In this document: one piece after another, positions 16,181 to 23,583 of the stretch
Numbering within the stretch: the stretch's first letter is position 1
Layout of the letters: each line of letters begins with the position of its first letter
Source: Actinomadura mexicana
GTDB lineage: Bacteria; Actinomycetota; Actinomycetes; Streptosporangiales; Streptosporangiaceae
Length of the DNA: 64,000 bases
Assembly: GCF_900188105.1 (NCBI RefSeq)
Contig: NZ_FZNP01000006.1
Location: forward strand, 1-64,000
Reading direction: 5' to 3'
Notes under the pieces: generated by a model
Database searches by the model: none
What the model was told of the DNA's origin: nothing
Seen by the model: the letters and a program-made list of their open reading frames with translations, nothing else
Position numbers and translations under genes: made by a program

Positions 16181-17302
16181 TCAGACCTGGCTGGAGTGCA
16201 GCGGCCGCCCGCCGCCCGCCGCCGAGTCGGGAGAGTCCCCGTCCTCGTTGCGGTTGCGGACCACCGAGCTGGCGAACGCGGCGATGATCAGCCCGGCGCC
16301 GAGCCCGCCGGTGATCCACTCGGGGACGTGGTGACCGATGCTCACCAGCATGCAGACCGCGAGGGCGCCGATCGCCCAGTGCGCGCCGTGCTCCAGGTAG
16401 ACGTACTCGTGCAGGGTGCCCTTGCGGACCAGGAACACCGTCAGCGACCGGATGTACATGGCGCCGATGCCGAGGCCCAGCGCGATGACGATCGGGTCGG
16501 TGCTGATCGCGAAGGCGCCGATGACGCCGTCGAAGCTGAACGAGGCGTCCAGCACCTCCAGGTACAGGAACAGGAAGAACCCCGCCTTGCCGGTCGCGAG
16601 GGCCAGGGAGCTCGGCCCGGACCGCCCGCCGCCCTCCGCGGCCTCCGCGCCGTCTCCTTCGTCCTCTTCGTCGTCCCCGCTCGCCTCGGAGAACAGCTCG
16701 CCGAGCCCGTTGACCAGGATGTAGGTCACCATCCCGAGCACGCCCGCGATCATGACGTTGCCCGGGTCGTCGGCCGACAGCCACGCCACCAGCGCCAGCG
16801 AGCCGCCCGCCACCACGACCGACAGCTGGTCCAGCTTGCCGATGCGGGCGAGCGGGCGCTCCAGCCACGGCAGCCACTTGTCGGCGCGCTCCTCGAACAC
16901 GAAGTCCAGGAACAGCATGATCAGGAACATGCCGCCGAACGCCGCGATCATCGGGTAGGCGTCGTTCATCAGCTGGTGGTAGCGGTGCGAGTCGTTGAGA
17001 GCGAGGTCGAACGCCTCGACCGGGTTCAGCTTGGCCGTGATCCCCACGATCAGCAGGGGGAAGACCAGCCGCATGCCGAACACCGCGATCGCGATGCCGA
17101 CGGTGAGGAAGATCTTCTGCCAGAAGGCGCTCATCCTGTCGAGCACCTTGGCGTTCACCACGGCGTTGTCGAACGACAGCGAGACCTCGAGGACGGCCAG
17201 CACGGCGACCAGGGCGAGCCCGGTCGGCCCGTCGTAGAGCAGGGCGATGAGCAGGCCGACGACCGTGACGCCGAAGGACCACCCGAAGGTGCGAAGAATC
17301 AT
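16181..17302 (-). CDS. TerC-like integral membrane protein (DUF475)
   Basis: A 373-residue polytopic protein with about nine hydrophobic helices. The conserved acidic intramembrane motifs of the TerC superfamily are clear: LEVSLSFDNAVVNAKVL in the first half and LEVLDASFSFDGVIGAFAI in the second, an internal repeat typical of the fold. A cytoplasmic linker of about 30 residues is acidic (SGDDEEDEGDGAEAAEGGG). TerC-like proteins are thought to move or sense divalent metals, with TerD bound on the inner face. It lies between TerD genes on the same strand, 60 bases after the second one. Confidence 0.88.
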   Translation of the reverse strand: MILRTFGWSFGVTVVGLLIALLYDGPTGLALVAVLAVLEVSLSFDNAVVNAKVLDRMSAFWQKIFLTVGIAIAVFGMRLVFPLLIVGITAKLNPVEAFDLALNDSHRYHQLMNDAYPMIAAFGGMFLIMLFLDFVFEERADKWLPWLERPLARIGKLDQLSVVVAGGSLALVAWLSADDPGNVMIAGVLGMVTYILVNGLGELFSEASGDDEEDEGDGAEAAEGGGRSGPSSLALATGKAGFFLFLYLEVLDASFSFDGVIGAFAISTDPIVIALGLGIGAMYIRSLTVFLVRKGTLHEYVYLEHGAHWAIGALAVCMLVSIGHHVPEWITGGLGAGLIIAAFASSVVRNRNEDGDSPDSAAGGGRPLHSSQV

Positions 17303-17362
17303 GCGCGTATTTCTGCTAGAGGGCGGCCGGGCGGAGCGGCCGGGGTGCGGGGGCGCCGGCGC

Positions 17363-17941
17363 TCAGCCGACGTTGACGCCGAAGTCCATCGCGATGCCCG
17401 CCAGACCGGAGGCGTACCCCTGTCCGACGGCCCTGAACTTCCATTCGCCGCTGTGCCGGTAAAGCTCACCGAAGACCATGGCGGTCTCGGTGGAGGCGTC
17501 CTCGGTGAGGTCGAAGCGCGCGAGCTCGTTGCCGTCGTTCCGGTTGACGATCCGGATGAAGGCGTTGCGGACCTGCCCGAAGCTCTGCTGCCGGTTGTCG
17601 GCGTCGTAGATCGAGACCGGGAACACGACGCGCTCGCACTCGGGCGGCACCGCGGTGAGGTCGACGTTGATCGACTCGTCGTCGCCCTCGCCCTCACCGG
17701 TCAGGTTGTCGCCGGTGTGCTCCACCGAGCCGTCCGGGCTGCGCAGGTTGTTGAAGAAGACGAAGTGCTGGTCCGACATGACCTTGCCGGTGCTCGCCAG
17801 CATCAGCGCGGAGGCGTCCAGGTCGAAGTCGGCGCCGGTGGTGGCGCGCACGTCCCAGCCGAGGCCGACGATGACCGCGGTGAGGTTGGGCGCGGCCTTC
17901 GTCAGCGAGACGTTGCCGCCCTTGGCGAGTGAAACCCCCAT
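17363..17941 (-). CDS. TerD family protein, paired copy 2
   Basis: A 192-residue TerD protein with GVSLAKGGNVSLTK, IVGLGWDVR, FDLDASALML and NLTGEGEGDDESINVDL, the acidic loops that bind Ca2+. It is very similar to the copy immediately upstream, including the C-terminus GYASGLAGIAMDFGVNVG, so the two arose by tandem duplication. ATG 17941 has gggag ten bases upstream. Expected role: Ca2+-dependent scaffold working with the TerC-like protein encoded next. Confidence 0.92.
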   Translation of the reverse strand: MGVSLAKGGNVSLTKAAPNLTAVIVGLGWDVRATTGADFDLDASALMLASTGKVMSDQHFVFFNNLRSPDGSVEHTGDNLTGEGEGDDESINVDLTAVPPECERVVFPVSIYDADNRQQSFGQVRNAFIRIVNRNDGNELARFDLTEDASTETAMVFGELYRHSGEWKFRAVGQGYASGLAGIAMDFGVNVG

Positions 17942-17981
17942 GTGCGGGCTACTCCCTTCCTGTCCGGACTGTTCAGACTGT

Positions 17982-18557
17982 TCAGATGTTGACGCCGAAG
18001 TCGGCAGCGATGCCGGCCAGGCCCGACGCGTACCCCTGGCCCACCGCCCTGAACTTCCATTCCGTCCCGTTGCGGTACAGCTCACCGAAGACCATGGCGG
18101 TCTCCATGGACGCGTCCTCGGTCAGGTCGTAGCGCGCCATCTCCGCGCCGTCGGCCTGGTTCAGCACCCGGATGTAGGCGTTGCGGACCTGCCCGAAGTT
18201 CTGTCCGCGGTTGTCGGCGTCGTAGATCGACACGGCGAACGCGACCCGTTCGGCCGTGGCGGGCATCGCGCCGAAGTTGACCTTGAGCTGCTCGTCGTCG
18301 CCCTCGCCCGCGCCGGTGGTGTTGTCGCCGGTGTGCTCGACCGCACCGTCCGGCGTGCGCAGATTGTTGAAGAAGACGAAGTGCTGGTCGGTAATGATCT
18401 TGCCTGAGGCGTCCAGGACCATGGCGGAGGCGTCCAGGTCGAAATCGGTCCCGGTGGTCGTGCGCAGGTCCCAGCCGAGACCGACGGTCACCGCGGACAG
18501 GCCGGGGGCCTGCTTGGTGAGCGAGACGTTGCCGCCTTTGCTCAGGCTGACGGGCAC
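17982..18557 (-). CDS. TerD family protein, paired copy 1 (operon leader)
   Basis: A 191-residue TerD protein that begins the Ter transcription unit. GTG 18557 lies six bases after a perfect ggagg. Motifs: VSLSKGGNVSLTK, TVGLGWDLR, FDLDASAMVLD, NTTGAGEGDDEQLKVNF. In the last, Ala replaces Glu compared with the partner copy (GAGEGDDE against GEGEGDDE), a possible change in metal affinity. The upstream intergenic region is shared with the divergent coiled-coil gene. Confidence 0.92.
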   Translation of the reverse strand: MPVSLSKGGNVSLTKQAPGLSAVTVGLGWDLRTTTGTDFDLDASAMVLDASGKIITDQHFVFFNNLRTPDGAVEHTGDNTTGAGEGDDEQLKVNFGAMPATAERVAFAVSIYDADNRGQNFGQVRNAYIRVLNQADGAEMARYDLTEDASMETAMVFGELYRNGTEWKFRAVGQGYASGLAGIAADFGVNI

Positions 18558-18777
18558 GGGGGACCTCCAAGATCGCATGCCGGATCGGACGCCGATCGGG
18601 CGCCCAGCCTTATCGACGTTGCAGCGATGCTATCCGTTCCCTCCTTTATGAAGGGATGACGACAATCTTTGTGATTCGGTCGCCACCCGGCCGTCGTCAC
18701 GCACCCGGCAGCCTCCGCACATGGACGAAACCCGGGCGGCTTGCGCCAGACTGGGGGGCGGACGAAGGGAGGCTGCG

Positions 18778-20028
18778 TTGCGGGGACCGGGCGACCAGCG
18801 CCGCCGGGGCGGCCGCGGGGCACAGGCGGCGGCCGGGGCCGTCGAGGCGAGAGAGGCGGCCGCGGCCGCCTTCTACGACATGGACCAGGCGCAGAAGTAC
18901 ATCGGCGGCCGCGTCACCGTGTTCGAGGACCTGGACGCCAGTGCCGCCGAGCCCGCCCGCCGCGAGTTCACCCGGCTCGCCGAGGCCGCCGACGCCGCCT
19001 CGGTGGCCTACATCTCCGTTCTGGACGCCCACGACCTCGATGACCAGGACCGGTCACCGGCCGAGTACGACGCCGCGCGGCGCGCGTTCGTCGCCTCCAC
19101 CGAGCGGCTGCAGAAGATCGCCGGGGATCTGAACGGCTTCGCCGAGCGCCTCGCCCCGCAGATGGCCCGGCTGGAGTCCGCCCTCGACCAGCTCCCGCCC
19201 CGCCTCACCGCCGCCCGCGACGCCGTGGCCGCCGCCGACGCCGCCGTGACCGCGGCCAAGGCCGCCGGAATGGACGCCACCGACCCGGAGGAGGAGCTGG
19301 ACCGCGCCAAGCAGGTCCTCGCGCAGCTCGGCTCCCAGGGGCTCGGCGGGCTCGGCCTCGACGGCGCCATCCGCAAGGCCGACGAGGTCCGCGACATCGC
19401 CGGGCGGGCACGGGAGGCCGCCGCGGAACTCCCCCGGCAGGCGCAGAAGGTCCGCGACTCGCTGTCCTCCGTCCGGACGCGGGCCGACGCCGTCGCGAAC
19501 CGCACGAAGCCCGTCCAGGAGGCGATGCGGGTCCTCGTGCGCGGCTACTCGCAGGCGTGCTGGCAGGATCTCAAGGGCGCCCCCGAGTCGATCGAGGCGG
19601 CCGTCACCCGGGCCCGCGAGCGGCTGAACGAGGCGTCCGCGCACGCGGGCCGCGCCGAGTGGAAGCGGGCGCAGCAGGCGCTCACCGCCGCGCGCACCGA
19701 GCTGAACGCGGCCGACCGCCGCGCCGGGCAGGTCACCGGGCGGGTGGCGGAGCTGCAGGCGGTCGCCGAGGACCCGGCCAAGCCCGTGGAGAGCGTCCGG
19801 TTCGCGGTGCGCGACGCCCAGCGGCTCGCCATGGCGCAGCCGGGCGGGGCCCCGCCCCAGCACGCCCGCGTGCTCGACTCCCTCGTCGAGCGGCTGGAGA
19901 GGGCGCCGCGGCGGCTCACCGGCGCCCACCCCGACTACTGGGCCTACCTGCAGGAGCTGGAGTCCATCAGGACGGCCGCCGGCGACGTCGTCGCGCGGAT
20001 CCGCACGGAGCGCGCCCAGCAGAGCTAG
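18778..20028 (+). CDS. long alpha-helical coiled-coil protein
   Basis: A 416-residue protein I cannot place in a named family. TTG 18778 is preferred because gggagg sits five bases upstream; ATG 18721 is in frame but lacks a site. Nearly the whole chain is alanine- and charge-rich helix with heptad character (AVEAREAAAAAFYDMDQAQKY, AQKVRDSLSSVRTRADAVAN, RERLNEASAHAGRAEWKRAQ), with no signal peptide or membrane segment. It is transcribed divergently from the Ter operon and convergently to the gas-vesicle operon. Helical scaffold proteins do accompany TerD systems, so a structural role with one of the neighbours is plausible. Confidence 0.65.
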   Translation: MRGPGDQRRRGGRGAQAAAGAVEAREAAAAAFYDMDQAQKYIGGRVTVFEDLDASAAEPARREFTRLAEAADAASVAYISVLDAHDLDDQDRSPAEYDAARRAFVASTERLQKIAGDLNGFAERLAPQMARLESALDQLPPRLTAARDAVAAADAAVTAAKAAGMDATDPEEELDRAKQVLAQLGSQGLGGLGLDGAIRKADEVRDIAGRAREAAAELPRQAQKVRDSLSSVRTRADAVANRTKPVQEAMRVLVRGYSQACWQDLKGAPESIEAAVTRARERLNEASAHAGRAEWKRAQQALTAARTELNAADRRAGQVTGRVAELQAVAEDPAKPVESVRFAVRDAQRLAMAQPGGAPPQHARVLDSLVERLERAPRRLTGAHPDYWAYLQELESIRTAAGDVVARIRTERAQQS

Positions 20029-20112
20029 CCGCCGGCCCGAGGGGGTCCAGGTCCGTGAACTGGTCGTCCAGCCCTACGCCCCGGCCCTTCCCCGACTGGC
20101 CGGAGACGGGCT

Positions 20113-20925
20113 TCAGCGAGATCGCGCGTTCTCGGCGGCGTCCGGCGTCGGGAGCTCGTCTCCGGTGAAGGAGTAGGGAGGCCACGGGCCGAGGAAGCGC
20201 ACGCGGACGGCAGGATGGCCTTCCTGCAGTTCCGAGAGGACGAGCCCCAAGTTCTCGACCTCGTCGTCGTGCACCAGCACGGCCAGGGAGAGCACCTCGG
20301 TCTCCTCGGGACGGCGCACCGCGGCCCGGCGGTCGGCCAGGTCCTCGGCGATGGCGCCGAGCCGCCGGCGGGCGTCGGCGTGCAGCTCGTCGGCGAGGGA
20401 CTCGGCCGCGGCCCTGCGTCTGGCCTCCAGCTGCCTGCCCAGCAGCCGCCGCATGCCGGGCGGGCTGTCGCGCATGCGCTCCTCGATCTCCCGCACGGAC
20501 GGGTCACCGGTGGGCACGGCCGCGGACTCCAGCGCGATCTCCACGCGGTACTCGGCGTGCCCGTGCAGCCGGTCGAGGCGGGCGCGCAGGTCGTCCCGGC
20601 TCTGCCGCAGCCAGGCGCGCAGACGGCTCGCGGCGTCGCCGTCCGGGCCGGGGGCGACCAGCACGTTGAAGGTCATGGGCAGCACGCCGCCGACCGCGCG
20701 CCGCATGCTCTCGACCGCCTCGTCGTGGGCGCGGATCCAGCGGCGGACCTCGTCGTCCGGTCCCTGGTAGGGGTGCGCCGGGGCCTCGTGGACGAGGGCG
20801 GCCAGCCCGCAGTCCTCGGCGCGGACCAGCCGCAGCGGCGCGCCGTCGATCCCCTCCCCCCGCGGCTCGACGCCGGGAGGGGGATCGGCGAGCAGCGCGT
20901 ACACGTACAGGGCTTCGCGGGTCAC
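20113..20925 (-). CDS. gas vesicle protein GvpL/GvpF family
   Basis: A 270-residue GvpF/L protein: N-terminal YVYALLADPPPGVE, the conserved LVRAEDCGLAALVHE, RAHDEAVESMRRAV and LPMTFNVLVAP, and the C-terminal ferredoxin-like strand VLSLAVLVHDDEVENLGLVL. GvpF/L proteins are minor assembly factors that contact GvpA-type subunits in other organisms. GTG 20925 overlaps the GvpK stop as GTGA. It is last in a four-gene operon. Confidence 0.88.
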   Translation of the reverse strand: MTREALYVYALLADPPPGVEPRGEGIDGAPLRLVRAEDCGLAALVHEAPAHPYQGPDDEVRRWIRAHDEAVESMRRAVGGVLPMTFNVLVAPGPDGDAASRLRAWLRQSRDDLRARLDRLHGHAEYRVEIALESAAVPTGDPSVREIEERMRDSPPGMRRLLGRQLEARRRAAAESLADELHADARRRLGAIAEDLADRRAAVRRPEETEVLSLAVLVHDDEVENLGLVLSELQEGHPAVRVRFLGPWPPYSFTGDELPTPDAAENARSR

Positions 20926-21251
20926 CGCCGCTCCCCCGCGCCTTCGATCTCCTCGGCCCAGCGCCGGGGGTTGGCCAGCCGGTCCACGACCTCGTCGACG
21001 ACTTCGTCCAGGCCGCGGTGCAGGTCCGCCACCGAGGCGGTGATGCCGTGCTCGGCCTTGATCTCCTTCATGGCCTCGTCCAGTTCCAGCAGGGCGTCGC
21101 CCAGCCGGTTCAGCTCCTCGGTACTGAGGTCGCCGCCCTCCATCCGGCGCACGGCCTGCCGCTCCAGCGCCTCCTGGATCACCTCGACCAGGGTGACGAC
21201 GAGCGTGAGCACGCCGTTCTTCAGGCTGTTCTCGTCAACGGTGATGGCCAT
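20922..21251 (-). CDS. gvpK: gas vesicle protein GvpK
   Basis: A 109-residue GvpK: KNGVLTLVVTLVEVIQEALERQAVRRME and NRLGDALLELDEAMKEI fit the family well, as does the short charged C-terminus. ATG 21251 has gaaggagg immediately upstream and lies inside the end of the preceding gene (17-base overlap). GvpK is essential for gas vesicle formation in several organisms, though its exact role is unclear. It is predicted to be cytoplasmic and helical. Confidence 0.9.
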   Translation of the reverse strand: MAITVDENSLKNGVLTLVVTLVEVIQEALERQAVRRMEGGDLSTEELNRLGDALLELDEAMKEIKAEHGITASVADLHRGLDEVVDEVVDRLANPRRWAEEIEGAGERR

Positions 21252-22209
21252 GGGCCTCCTTCCGGTCAGGGCGGGCGCCGACGGCCGGCGGGCCCGGGGC
21301 CAGGGCCCGCATCCAGCGCGACGCCTCCTCGGCGGCCAGGACGATCCGCTCCCCCGGCGCGTCCACGACCAGGCGGCGCAGGCCGGTCGACGGCGTGGAC
21401 CCGGATTCGAGCCGCACGTCGCGGATCCGGCCGGTGTCCAGCACGACGGCCGGACGCGCGTCGGTCGGCGCCTTCCAGGTCAGGCGGCCGTTCTCCAGGC
21501 GGGCCCTGCCGCCGCGCCACACGGCTCCGTCCCGGCGCGGTTCGTGGTACCACACATGGCCTTCGCACTCGGGGGCGTCGCCGTCCGAGGCGAGGGGCCG
21601 GGGCTCGCGGGAGCGGATGTGCGGGGCGAGCCGGCGCAGGCTCTCGTCGAAGTCCTCGGGGTTCGCGGCCGACAGCAGGGCGCCGCCCCCGCCGGCCAGT
21701 TCCACGCGCACCCGCAGCCGCTCCTCGCCCCCGACCGTCCGCTCGCTCTGCAACCGGGTCGCGGCCACGTCCTCCACCCGGGCCTCCCAGAGCGCCTCGG
21801 GCGGCTCGCGCCGGTAGACCAGGATGCGCCGGTCGGTGAGGAAGAGGGTGCCGGGCCGCCAGGTGTGCGACGGGCCGCGTTCGTCGTAGTGGCCGCCGAA
21901 CGACCGGACCACCACCCGCTCGCCCTCCTCCAGCTCGGGCGTCGCGGCGGTGGCGCGCTCGGCCCAGGCGCGGGTGTCGGCGTCCCACTGCCGCAGCAGC
22001 CCGTACTCCAGCATGGTCTCCATGCCGGCGATGGCCGCCCGCAGGTTGACCCCGATCAGCGGGATGTCGGCGACCGCGATGATGAGGTCCAGGTGCAGCA
22101 CCGCGCCCTTGTTCAGCACGACCTCCAGCAGGTCGTCCAGGGTGACCTGCGGGTCGCGGGTGGGGCGCAGCGGCGCGGAGGGCGGGGTCATCGGGGGTCC
22201 GGTTCGCAT
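21235..22209 (-). CDS. GvpA/J-domain protein fused to a PH/GRAM-like domain
   Basis: A 324-residue protein. Residues about 15-70 form a GvpA/J-type shell domain (LDDLLEVVLNKGAVLHLDLI, IPLIGVNLRAAIAGMETMLEYGLL). The rest is a beta-rich region whose core, TWRPGTLFLTDRRILVYRR followed by VEDVAATRLQSE, resembles bacterial PH/GRAM-like domains; a second similar set (RLENGRLTWKAPTD, VVLDTGRIRDVRLE, ERIVLAAEEASRWMRAL) suggests a tandem repeat of that fold. Ordinary GvpA/J proteins are 70-150 residues. ATG 22209 overlaps the region of the upstream stop (TGAGATG). The fusion could tether or localise shell proteins instead of building buoyant vesicles. Confidence 0.75.
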   Translation of the reverse strand: MRTGPPMTPPSAPLRPTRDPQVTLDDLLEVVLNKGAVLHLDLIIAVADIPLIGVNLRAAIAGMETMLEYGLLRQWDADTRAWAERATAATPELEEGERVVVRSFGGHYDERGPSHTWRPGTLFLTDRRILVYRREPPEALWEARVEDVAATRLQSERTVGGEERLRVRVELAGGGGALLSAANPEDFDESLRRLAPHIRSREPRPLASDGDAPECEGHVWYHEPRRDGAVWRGGRARLENGRLTWKAPTDARPAVVLDTGRIRDVRLESGSTPSTGLRRLVVDAPGERIVLAAEEASRWMRALAPGPPAVGARPDRKEAHGHHR

Positions 22210-22210
22210 C

Positions 22211-22741
22211 TCAGCCGGCATCGCCTTCCGGCGGCGCCTCGGCCTCGCGGTCCGCGGGCGCGGCCTCGGTCAGCGCCTTGGCGCTGCGCCAGCCGCACCA
22301 CGGGCAGTACTCCTCCAGCAACTGCTTGGTGGGAGACCGCTTGCCGCACTCGGGACAGGTCTCCTTGGGGTCCTCGGTCTCCTTCCAGGCGGCCGTCTCC
22401 AGGTTCGTCCCCGAGGGGAACTCCAGGCCGTAGCGTGCCGCGGTCTCGAAGGAGGCCAGCGCCGCGCGCAGCCGGATCCCGAGCAGCTCCACGCCGGCGA
22501 CCGAGACCATGATGTCGGCATTGATCACCAGCCCCTTGTCCAGCAGGACCTCCACGACGTGGGCCAGACCGCCGTCGCCCGCGCGCTGCGGCTCCATGGG
22601 GCGCCGCATGCCGACCGGACGCCCGGTCAGGTCCCGTGCGGACACGGCCGATGCGGGGCGCGCGCGCTCGACCGAGGCGGGGCGGACCACCTCGCCCCGG
22701 CCTGGCCGCCTCGTCTCCGCCGGCTGGCTGTCTTCGTCCAT
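22211..22741 (-). CDS. GvpA/J-domain protein with C-terminal zinc ribbon
   Basis: A 176-residue protein: a disordered basic N-terminus of about 55 residues, a GvpA/J-type domain (HVVEVLLDKGLVINADIMV, VELLGIRLRAALASFETAA), and a zinc-ribbon-like tail with two CxxC pairs, CPECGKRSP and EYCPWCGWR. Classical GvpA and GvpJ have no such motif. It is the first gene of the operon; ATG 22741 is favoured. No ordinary GvpA-only gene is present nearby, so this protein or the next one must be the shell-like subunit of the system. Confidence 0.75.
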   Translation of the reverse strand: MDEDSQPAETRRPGRGEVVRPASVERARPASAVSARDLTGRPVGMRRPMEPQRAGDGGLAHVVEVLLDKGLVINADIMVSVAGVELLGIRLRAALASFETAARYGLEFPSGTNLETAAWKETEDPKETCPECGKRSPTKQLLEEYCPWCGWRSAKALTEAAPADREAEAPPEGDAG

Positions 22742-22906
22742 CACGTCCTCGTCCGCTGTACGCACTCGTCGCACGCGGAAGGCCCGCGCCGACTCGACAC
22801 ATGCCCCTCATATCCACTGGTTGGCATATCAATCACCCGAAGCCGTTCAAGTCGGTCGATCGCCACGTACTGGAACGATCCGATGCGCCCTACCGGACGG
22901 GATGTC

Positions 22907-23483
22907 ATGGCCGGGAAGGCGGAGCGGCATCTCGCTGACCTCGACGGCCTGCTGACGCGGCGGGGCGACGATCGGGAAGCGGCCGCTGACCGAGGCGGAC
23001 CGGGTCCGGCTCACCGCCGCGCTCGATCGGGCCCGGTCCGGCGAACCGGAGCAGCTGGCGGACAGCACCACCTCGTACCATGCCGTGGTTCCAACTCCAC
23101 GAGGACCTCGTCCCGTCACGTCGCCGCTCGACATGCACGGCCTGGCGGCCGCCCCGGGGGTGGTCACCGGCCTAGGCGGGCCCACCAGCCACGCGGCCGT
23201 CGTCGCGCGGGCCATGGGCAAGGCCGCGGTCGTGGCCGCGGCCGGCCGCACGGTCGATGTCGCGGCGGGGTGCGTGCGGGTCGGCGAACGCGTCGTTCCC
23301 GAGGGGACGCTCATCACCGTCGACGGCACCGGCGGGGAGGTCGTCCTCGGCGACCCGGGCGTCGCCACCGCGATCACCGACGGCCTTCTGCACCGCCTGC
23401 TCGACTGGGCCGACGAGGTCTCCGGCGACCGGACGCGACGCCCGGACCAGGAGCGCCTCAGCGCGGCGCATGCCCGGCTCTGA
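22907..23483 (+). pseudogene. decayed PEP-utilising (phosphohistidine domain) protein
   Basis: Remnant of a protein with an N-terminal helical region and a PEP-utiliser mobile domain. The frame changes at about 22972 (after GLLTRRGDD, continuing KRPLTEADRVRLTAALDRA) and again near 23085, where WFQLHEDLV appears in a third frame after TTSYHAV. The phosphohistidine motif GGPTSHAAVVARAMGKAAVV is intact, but it follows GLAAAPGVVTG directly, so about 45-50 residues between the domain's start and the His motif have been deleted. Only 399 bases (23085-23483) remain open. No function is expected. Confidence 0.65.
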
Positions 23484-23583
23484 GACGGCGCGGCATGCGG
23501 CGGCAACGTCTCACGGAGCGGTTCTGCCCGATTCGTCCGGAACGCTGGTCGGCGCAACGGCTGCGCCCGCACGGAATCGCGTT

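Noticed and set aside
15489..17282. Long minus-strand frame overlapping the TerC-like and TerD genes
   Set aside because: It is in a different frame of the same strand from genes with clear family motifs; its translation is Arg/Gly-rich and featureless.
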